Source: Cytophagales bacterium
GTDB lineage: Bacteria > Bacteroidota > Bacteroidia > Cytophagales > Cyclobacteriaceae
Direction of reading: 5' to 3'
NCBI GenBank assembly: GCA_003537495.1
Contig: DPSB01000526.1
Span: 6,529-12,796, forward strand
Length of the DNA: 6,268 nt
Part shown: positions 1-4,507 of the stretch, in pieces
How the letters are laid out: the number at the start of each line of letters is the position of its first letter
How positions within the stretch are numbered: the first letter of the stretch is position 1
Program-made: the position numbers and the translations under genes
Notes under the pieces: model-generated
The model's input: the letters and a program-made list of their open reading frames with translations, nothing else
Databases searched by the model: none
Told to the model about the DNA's origin: nothing

Positions 1-1338
1 TCCTTTCGCTTTGAGCGTGGCACCGATCCGAACATGACTGTGTATGCATTGAAGCGAGCTGCGTTGCTGATTAAAGAAATTGCAGGCGGAACCATTTCTT
101 CTGATGTGGTGGATGTATATCCAAACAAGATTGAAAACCGATTAATCTCCGTTAAGGATAAAAATATTACCCGTTTGATTGGAAAAAATATTCCACGCGA
201 AGACGTTTTTACCATTCTTGAAAATCTGGAGATTGCCATCGTTCGAAAAGAAGCCGAAACGTTTACAGTTTCCGTTCCGCCTTATCGTGTAGATGTATTG
301 CAAGAAGCCGATGTAGTGGAAGAAATTCTGCGCATCTATGGATTCAACAACATTGAACTAACAGAGATAGCGGGCACCGCTTATTTAGCTGAGTTTCCAG
401 AAAAGGACAGCAATAAGTTTAAGCGTGCACTCGGTAGCCAATTAGTTGGAAATGGATTCTATGAAATTCTTACCAATTCACTTACCAATGTGGCATATCA
501 GCAAAAGCATAACCTAACCTTTACCGGCACGCCCGTTGAAATGCTGAATAAACTCAGTGAGGAACAAGGCATTTTAAGACAAACCATGTTGTTTACCGGC
601 CTCGAAGTTTGTGCCTACAACATCAACCGCAAACAAAAAGACCTGAAGTTATTTGAGTTTGGAAAAATTTACTGGAAGAATGAGTCTGGTGAAGATGTAA
701 CCAAACGCTACACAGAAGAAGAGCGTCTGGCTCTTTACATGAGCGGCAATACCGAAACCGAAAACTGGCAAGCCAAATCCAAAGCTGTAACATATTATGA
801 TCTGGCCCAGCAAGTGGTTCAATTGCTGGACAAGGTAAATCTCGAAAACCTGAAACAAGAGAAGTTGGATGATCCGTTGTTTGAATACGGTATGAAATTG
901 ATGAAGGGTAATAAAGAAATTGGCAAGCTGGGCAAGGTAAAAACAAGCCTCACCAAAGATTTCGGCATTAAGCAGGAGATTTTTTATGCCGACTTAAATA
1001 CTGCCTTGCTTTTCAGATCGGCAAACCCTAAGTTCGTTGTGCAGGAAGTTCCCAAATTCCCGGAAGTAAGACGTGATCTTTCGTTGGTATTGGATAAACA
1101 AGTTACCTTCGATGAAATAAGGACCCTTGTTTTAAATACTGAGAAAAAATTAGTGAAAGAGATTATCGCGTTTGATGTGTATGAGGGTGATAAGATTCCC
1201 GCAGGAAAAAAAGCGTATGCGTTAGGCTTTACCCTGTTGGATGAATCCAAAACCCTTACCGATGATGAGATTGAAAAAGTGATGACGCGGTTGATGGGTG
1301 CCTTTGAAGGAAAAATGGGAGCTGTAATAAGAAAGTAG
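1..1338 (+). CDS. pheT: Phenylalanine--tRNA ligase beta subunit, C-terminal part (5' end outside window)
   Basis: Beta chain of the cytoplasmic alpha2-beta2 enzyme that charges tRNA-Phe. The reading frame is open from base 1 and its first codons give SFRFERGTDPN, the conserved end of the B3/B4 editing region, so the ATG at 34 is internal and not the start. In residues counted from base 1, a B5 domain lies at about 48-120 (GKNIPREDVF, then VPPYRVDVLQEADVVEEI). The catalytic-like core follows at about 130-330, with LNKLSEEQGILRQT near 182-195 and the LFEFGKIY motif near 217-224. The FDX-ACB anticodon-binding domain fills about 352-445 (PKFPEVRRDLSLVL at its start) and runs to the normal C-terminus. 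The 445 visible residues are a little over half of the usual length of about 800. The editing and tRNA-binding N-terminal domains lie outside the window. No frameshift or lost motif is seen. Identification is firm. Confidence 0.97.
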   Translation, partial: SFRFERGTDPNMTVYALKRAALLIKEIAGGTISSDVVDVYPNKIENRLISVKDKNITRLIGKNIPREDVFTILENLEIAIVRKEAETFTVSVPPYRVDVLQEADVVEEILRIYGFNNIELTEIAGTAYLAEFPEKDSNKFKRALGSQLVGNGFYEILTNSLTNVAYQQKHNLTFTGTPVEMLNKLSEEQGILRQTMLFTGLEVCAYNINRKQKDLKLFEFGKIYWKNESGEDVTKRYTEEERLALYMSGNTETENWQAKSKAVTYYDLAQQVVQLLDKVNLENLKQEKLDDPLFEYGMKLMKGNKEIGKLGKVKTSLTKDFGIKQEIFYADLNTALLFRSANPKFVVQEVPKFPEVRRDLSLVLDKQVTFDEIRTLVLNTEKKLVKEIIAFDVYEGDKIPAGKKAYALGFTLLDESKTLTDDEIEKVMTRLMGAFEGKMGAVIRK

Positions 1339-1345
1339 TTGAGGA

Positions 1346-1376
1346 AAAGGGGTTAGAAACAAATCGTAACCTTTTT
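1346..1376 (+). terminator. Possible weak terminator after pheT
   Basis: Eight bases after the pheT stop, AAAGGGGTTA (1346-1355) can pair with TAACCTTTTT (1367-1376) across an 11-base loop. This gives a 10-bp stem that includes two G-U pairs, with an A-tract on the left and a T-tract on the right. Only two G-C pairs are present, so it would be a weak terminator. Its end overlaps the promoter-like box that precedes the next gene, which would suit a boundary between transcription units. The pairing is seen in the sequence; the function is inferred. Confidence 0.35.
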
Positions 1377-1385
1377 AATTTTAGA
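1375..1385 (+). promoter_or_regulatory. Promoter-like box before the coiled-coil/zapA pair
   Basis: TTAATTTTAGA contains TAATTTTA (1376-1383), one mismatch from the Bacteroidota -7 consensus TAnnTTTG. It ends 22 bases before the ATG at 1408. The identical 11 bases lie at the identical distance before the gene at 3806, which supports a functional role. No convincing -33 TTG element is seen at the expected distance, so this remains a candidate. Confidence 0.4.
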
Positions 1386-1407
1386 ATTCGAAATCAAGAA
1401 TTTACGT

Positions 1408-1704
1408 ATGGATCAGGACACACTAAAATCAAGTTTGAATGGGTTGGAGCGGAAGGTGTTGGTATTGCTGAACGAACATAAATCATTAAAAGACGAGATT
1501 AAAGGCCTGAAACTGGAGAATCACGAGCTCCAAACTGATCTGCGCAAGCGCGATGAGCAGCTCCATCATTTTAAAAATCAGATTAAAATCACTAAGATTG
1601 TAGATCATATAAACCCGGAAGACGAAGGTGTTTCGGACTTGAAAAAGAAAGTAGACGAGTATATCCGCGAAATCGATAAGTGTATTGCTCACTTGAGCAG
1701 ATAA
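1408..1704 (+). CDS. Small coiled-coil protein encoded directly upstream of zapA
   Basis: A 98-residue, highly charged protein with no signal peptide or membrane segment, so presumably cytoplasmic. Residues 8-60 are rich in Leu, Lys and Glu with heptad-like spacing (LERKVLVLLNEHKSLKDEI, then LKLENHELQTDLRKRDEQL), as expected for a long parallel or antiparallel coiled coil. A short break around INPEDEG (about 69-75) is followed by a second amphipathic helix (LKKKVDEYIREIDKCIAHL). The stop lies 7-13 bases before the zapA start, so the two are very likely co-transcribed. Size, coiled-coil nature and position suggest a ZapA partner acting at the Z-ring, as ZapB does in Enterobacteria; homology to ZapB cannot be claimed from this sequence. 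The ATG at 1408 is the only Met in the frame. I am confident it is a gene; the role is inferred. Confidence 0.88.
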   Translation: MDQDTLKSSLNGLERKVLVLLNEHKSLKDEIKGLKLENHELQTDLRKRDEQLHHFKNQIKITKIVDHINPEDEGVSDLKKKVDEYIREIDKCIAHLSR

Positions 1705-1711
1705 CCGGTAG

Positions 1712-2002
1712 ATGTTGATGGAAGAATTATCAGTAAAAATAAAAATTGCCGACCGCGAATACCCCATGAAGGTAAAGCGCAAAGAAGAAGAAAAAGTGCG
1801 CGCTGCCGGCAAGCTCATCAACGAAAAAATCAAATACTATCGGGAACAGTTTGGCATTGATGACAAACAAGATCTGCTGGCCATGGTGGCTTTCGATTGT
1901 TTGGTAGATAAAATGGCAGACGAAGAAAATCTGCAACAGATAGACCAAACCGTGGTTGAGAAGGTAAACCATATCAACCAACTGGTTAGCCAGGCACTCT
2001 AA
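1712..2002 (+). CDS. zapA: Cell division protein ZapA
   Basis: ZapA binds FtsZ filaments and bundles them to stabilise the Z-ring at midcell. The product is 96 residues, close to the family's usual 90-110. It has the expected layout: an N-terminal beta-strand head (ELSVKIKIADREYPMKV) followed by a basic patch (RKEEEKVRAAGKLINEKI) and a long dimerising helix. The helix begins around the conserved-type stretch DKQDLLAMVAFDCLVDK and runs almost to the C-terminus. Two starts are possible, ATG at 1712 and ATG at 1718. The second gives MEELSVKIKI, which resembles usual family N-termini, so the true start may be 1718. It follows the coiled-coil gene by 7-13 bases and precedes rny by 80 bases, an order I associate with Bacteroidota. 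No strong Shine-Dalgarno sequence is seen. Confidence 0.93.
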   Translation: MLMEELSVKIKIADREYPMKVKRKEEEKVRAAGKLINEKIKYYREQFGIDDKQDLLAMVAFDCLVDKMADEENLQQIDQTVVEKVNHINQLVSQAL

Positions 2003-2035
2003 ATCTTTCTTATTTTAATTCCTTCCTTTAGTCGT

Positions 2036-2062
2036 GGCCCACAGGCCTTCGGGTGTTTTTTT
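2036..2062 (+). terminator. GC-rich hairpin with T-tract between zapA and rny
   Basis: GGCC-CACA-GGCC (2036-2047) can fold into a 4-bp hairpin. Alternatively, ACA (2041-2043) plus CC (2046-2047) can pair with GG (2052-2053) plus TGT (2054-2056) around a C(TTCG)G tetraloop, with two bulged G. Seven T follow (2056-2062). This looks like an intrinsic terminator or attenuator, or the 3' end of a small RNA, placed only 20 bases before the rny ATG. The stems are short and the alternatives compete, so confidence is moderate. Confidence 0.45.
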
Positions 2063-2082
2063 AACACTTAAACTTTAATTAC

Positions 2083-3678
2083 ATGTTACTAAGAATAGGA
2101 ATGCCCGGAGAAGCCGAATGGCTTGTGATGGGATTATTTTTGCTGGTGATTGCCATTGTTATTGGTGTGATTGTGGGCGGTATCTTCTACAAACGCAAAA
2201 TCAAACGCAACCAACAGAATGCCGAAGAAAAAGCAAAACTGATTATTAAAGAAGCTGAACTACAGGCCGAGAACATCAAAAAAGACAAGATTATTGAAGC
2301 CAAAGACAAACTCTTTAAAATGAAACAAGAGTTTGAAGAAGAAGCAAATCGCAAAAAGAACCAGATCATCAGTAACGAGCAGAAGATTAAACAACGCGAA
2401 AGCCAGCTATCCAAAGAACTGGAAACCCTAAAACGCAAAGAATCTGAAGTAGATGCTGAAAAACAAAGCCTGGCGCATCAGCATGAGTTGGTAAAAAGAC
2501 GTAAAGAAGAATTAGACAAATTCAATGCACAAAAAGTAGCTCTACTGGAAGGCATCTCTAAGCTTACTGCCGATCAGGCCCGCGAACAATTGATTGAGTC
2601 TTTGAAAGAAGAGGCACAAACCAAAGCCAGTTCTTACATTAAAGACATCATGGAACAGGCCAAGTTGAGCGCCACCAAAGAAGCCAAGAAAATTGTAGTC
2701 GAAACCATACAACGCACTGCTACGGAACATGCAGTGGAAAATTGCGTGTCTATCTTTAATATTGAAAGCGATGATATTAAAGGAAAAGTAATCGGGCGCG
2801 AAGGCCGCAACATCCGTGCATTGGAGGCCGCAACCGGTGTGGAGATAATTGTAGACGATACTCCGGAGGCCATTATCATTTCTGGTTTCGATCCGGTGCG
2901 CAGAGAGATAGCGAGATTATCGTTGCACCGTTTAGTTCAGGATGGTCGGATACACCCAGCCCGCATTGAAGAAATTGTGGCCAAAACTACCAAGAACATT
3001 GAAGATGAAATTGTGGAGATTGGTGAACGCACCGTTATCGATTTGGGTATTCACGGACTTGCGCCTGAGTTGGTAAAAATGGTTGGCCGCATGCGCTATC
3101 GTTCTTCTTATGGTCAGAATTTGTTACAACACTCGCGCGAAGTAGCCAACCTTTGTGCGTTAATGGCCGCAGAGTTAGGCTTAAATGTTAAGCAAGCCAA
3201 GCGTGCTGGCTTACTTCATGATATAGGAAAAGTATGGCCGGAAGAATTAGAAAAACCACACGCTATAGTGGGGATGGAATTAGCTCAGAAATACAAAGAG
3301 CATCCGGTTATCTGCAATGCCATTGGTGCCCACCACGATGAGATTGAAATGACCAGCATCATATCACCAATTATTCAGGCGTGCGATGCCATTTCAGGCG
3401 CACGACCTGGTGCAAGACGTGAGGTGATGGAGCAATACATCAAGCGCTTGAAAGAATTGGAACAGGTTGGCTTAAGTTTTGAAGGTGTAGAAAAATGTTA
3501 TGCCATTCAGGCTGGTCGCGAGTTGCGTGTATTGGTAGATGCTGAAAAAGCCACTGATGAGCGTGCTGCCCAACTAAGCTTTGATATCTCTCAAAAAATA
3601 GAAAAAGACATGCAGTACCCCGGCCAGATAAAGGTTACGGTAATTCGGGAGATGCGGAGCGTGGCATACGCGAAGTAG
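2083..3678 (+). CDS. rny: Ribonuclease Y
   Basis: Membrane-anchored endoribonuclease that starts mRNA decay and processes structured RNAs. The 531 residues match the usual length of about 520. A transmembrane helix lies at about 14-36 ([20 protein letters not shown]), followed by basic KRKIKRN. Residues 45-200 form a long Lys/Glu-rich coiled coil. The KH domain has its GxxG loop as GREG at 238-241. The HD phosphohydrolase domain carries H350, the HD pair H379-D380 in LLHDIGK, the HHDE segment at 417-420 and D435 in [14 protein letters not shown]. All expected metal ligands are therefore present and the enzyme should be active. The ATG at 2083 is used; an internal ATG at 2101 would also keep the membrane helix. 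The leader is AT-rich, without a clear Shine-Dalgarno sequence. It is the last gene of its block, closed by the strong terminator downstream. Confidence 0.97.
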   Translation: MLLRIGMPGEAEWLVMGLFLLVIAIVIGVIVGGIFYKRKIKRNQQNAEEKAKLIIKEAELQAENIKKDKIIEAKDKLFKMKQEFEEEANRKKNQIISNEQKIKQRESQLSKELETLKRKESEVDAEKQSLAHQHELVKRRKEELDKFNAQKVALLEGISKLTADQAREQLIESLKEEAQTKASSYIKDIMEQAKLSATKEAKKIVVETIQRTATEHAVENCVSIFNIESDDIKGKVIGREGRNIRALEAATGVEIIVDDTPEAIIISGFDPVRREIARLSLHRLVQDGRIHPARIEEIVAKTTKNIEDEIVEIGERTVIDLGIHGLAPELVKMVGRMRYRSSYGQNLLQHSREVANLCALMAAELGLNVKQAKRAGLLHDIGKVWPEELEKPHAIVGMELAQKYKEHPVICNAIGAHHDEIEMTSIISPIIQACDAISGARPGARREVMEQYIKRLKELEQVGLSFEGVEKCYAIQAGRELRVLVDAEKATDERAAQLSFDISQKIEKDMQYPGQIKVTVIREMRSVAYAK

Positions 3679-3688
3679 GTTACCTCTT

Positions 3689-3743
3689 TCATAGGATGTT
3701 CATAGAATAGTAATTGCTATGAACATCCTATGATTTTTATTTT
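3689..3743 (+). terminator. Strong intrinsic terminator after rny
   Basis: A perfect 17-bp inverted repeat (3689-3705 pairs with 3717-3733, inner part CATAGGATGTTCATAG) has an 11-base loop and is followed by TTTTTATTTT (3734-3743). It starts 10 bases after the rny stop. The stem is AU-rich but long and flawless. T residues follow only on the + side, so it works for + strand transcripts. It separates the housekeeping block from the receptor module. Confidence 0.88.
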
Positions 3744-3772
3744 AACGGCAATCTTAGGTTACAACCAATCTC

Positions 3773-3783
3773 TTAATTTTAGA
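3773..3783 (+). promoter_or_regulatory. Promoter-like box before the exported protein/receptor operon
   Basis: TTAATTTTAGA, with TAATTTTA at 3774-3781, is one mismatch from the Bacteroidota -7 consensus TAnnTTTG. It lies 30 bases after the rny terminator and 22 bases before the ATG at 3806, exactly as the copy at 1375-1385 lies before the ATG at 1408. A promoter is expected here because the terminator precedes it. A -33 element is not obvious. Confidence 0.5.
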
Positions 3784-3805
3784 GTCTGTTTAAGTAAATA
3801 CCTGA

Positions 3806-4507
3806 ATGTTCAGACTTCTACTAATTAGCTTTACCTTCTTCTCAGTTGGCGCATCGGGGCAAATGTTACCAGAAATATCCTCAAATGTGAGTGACCCGTT
3901 CATTTCTAGTTTGTATGACTCACTAATGGGTGACAATCTGAGAATCTACACCGGTAAGAGGTTTCACGAACCGATATCTAATAAGTTGATTGAGGGTAAT
4001 ATATACTATCAAGATAACGATTGGACTACTGGCACACTTGGTTACCAAGGGCAAGTCTACTCCAATGTAACTATGCGATACCATATGTTTCTTGATAGAT
4101 TAATAATTCTTAGCCCAACAAGGAATGAAGCTATAGAAGCACCTGACAATAGAATTGATTTCTTTATAGTTCATAACAAAAAATTTGTAAGGCTACTTGA
4201 ACCAAAGCCGGCCTACTATACGGTTTTACATAATGGTAGTGTCAGCATTTTTGCTCGTTATTATACCAGCCGCCACGAAAAAAACATTCATGTTTCAAAG
4301 CTTGAGGATAGGCGCAGGTATTATATAAAAAAAGATAACGTTATCACGCAGGTTAAGTCCAAGCCTTCTGTTCTGAAAGTCCTTTCAGAACAGAAGGGAG
4401 AACTAAGAAAGTTTTTACGACAACAGAAAATTCTGTTTTCGAAAAATCGCGAGACTGCCCTCCAATTGCTCGGAGAAGAGTTTGATCGCTTACAAAAATT
4501 AAAATGA
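3806..4507 (+). CDS. Exported protein of unknown function, coupled to a TonB-dependent receptor
   Basis: 233 residues. The first 18-19 (MFRLLLISFTFFSVGASGQ) are a signal peptide with a small-residue cleavage site. There is no lipobox Cys, so the mature protein is probably periplasmic or surface-associated through a partner. The middle (about 64-150) is rich in aromatic and beta-type segments: GNIYYQDNDWTTGTLGYQG, then QVYSNVTMRYHMFLDRLIIL, then FFIVHNKKFVRLL and YYTVLHNGSVSIFARYY. The C-terminus (about 187-233) is a basic helical tail (LRKFLRQQKILFSKNRE). It resembles, from memory, an uncharacterised Bacteroidota family found beside receptors; I assign no domain name. Its TGA overlaps the receptor ATG (ATGA at 4504-4507), which points to translational coupling and a joint job. 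A large inverted repeat sits inside its 3' third. The start at 3806 is supported by the signal peptide and the promoter-like box. Confidence 0.85.
   Translation: MFRLLLISFTFFSVGASGQMLPEISSNVSDPFISSLYDSLMGDNLRIYTGKRFHEPISNKLIEGNIYYQDNDWTTGTLGYQGQVYSNVTMRYHMFLDRLIILSPTRNEAIEAPDNRIDFFIVHNKKFVRLLEPKPAYYTVLHNGSVSIFARYYTSRHEKNIHVSKLEDRRRYYIKKDNVITQVKSKPSVLKVLSEQKGELRKFLRQQKILFSKNRETALQLLGEEFDRLQKLK
4334..4345. repeat. 12-bp perfect palindrome inside the exported-protein gene
   Basis: GATAACGTTATC reads the same on both strands. It lies in codons for KDNVIT and is the first of three inverted repeats within about 110 bases. Alone it could be chance; its closeness to the other two is why it is listed. 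Confidence 0.5.
4364..4397. repeat. 16-bp perfect inverted repeat with 2-base centre, inside a coding region
   Basis: CCTTCTGTTCTGAAAG (4364-4379) is followed by TC and then its exact reverse complement, CTTTCAGAACAGAAGG (4382-4397). It lies in codons 187-198 of the exported protein, ending 106 bases before the receptor ATG. As RNA it would form a long, tight hairpin. No T-tract follows on the + strand, so it is not a standard terminator. A match this long is not expected by chance in a window of this size. Confidence 0.9.
4418..4441. repeat. Second inverted repeat sharing the AACAGAA/TTCTGTT word
   Basis: CGA-C-AACAGAA-AA-TTCTGTT-T-TCG is a 24-base near-palindrome, 10 of 11 positions paired with one C/T mismatch. 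The words AACAGAA and TTCTGTT also occur in the inverted repeat at 4364-4397, so arms of the two repeats could pair with each other. It ends 62 bases before the receptor ATG. Confidence 0.65.

Noticed and set aside
34..36. ATG at 34 as the start of a complete gene
   Set aside because: The frame is open to base 1 and the preceding codons encode conserved PheT sequence (SFRFERGTDPN).
623..1250. Open frames on the minus strand opposite pheT (623-946, 649-858, 984-1250)
   Set aside because: They lie fully antisense to a well-conserved pheT, and their translations are Cys/Phe/Ser-rich with no recognisable domain.
1486..1981. Minus-strand open frames opposite the coiled-coil gene and zapA (1486-1833, 1730-1981)
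   Set aside because: They are shadows of Lys/Glu-rich coding strands, giving Phe-rich products with no family resemblance.
2003..2082. A full classical 6S RNA gene after zapA
   Set aside because: The gap is only 80 bases and I cannot draw the long, bubbled hairpin of 6S RNA within it; only the short structured elements are reported.
2187..2879. Minus-strand open frames opposite rny (2187-2438, 2542-2730, 2634-2879)
   Set aside because: Antisense to the coiled coil and KH parts of rny; Ser/Leu/Phe-rich composition is the expected mirror of that region.
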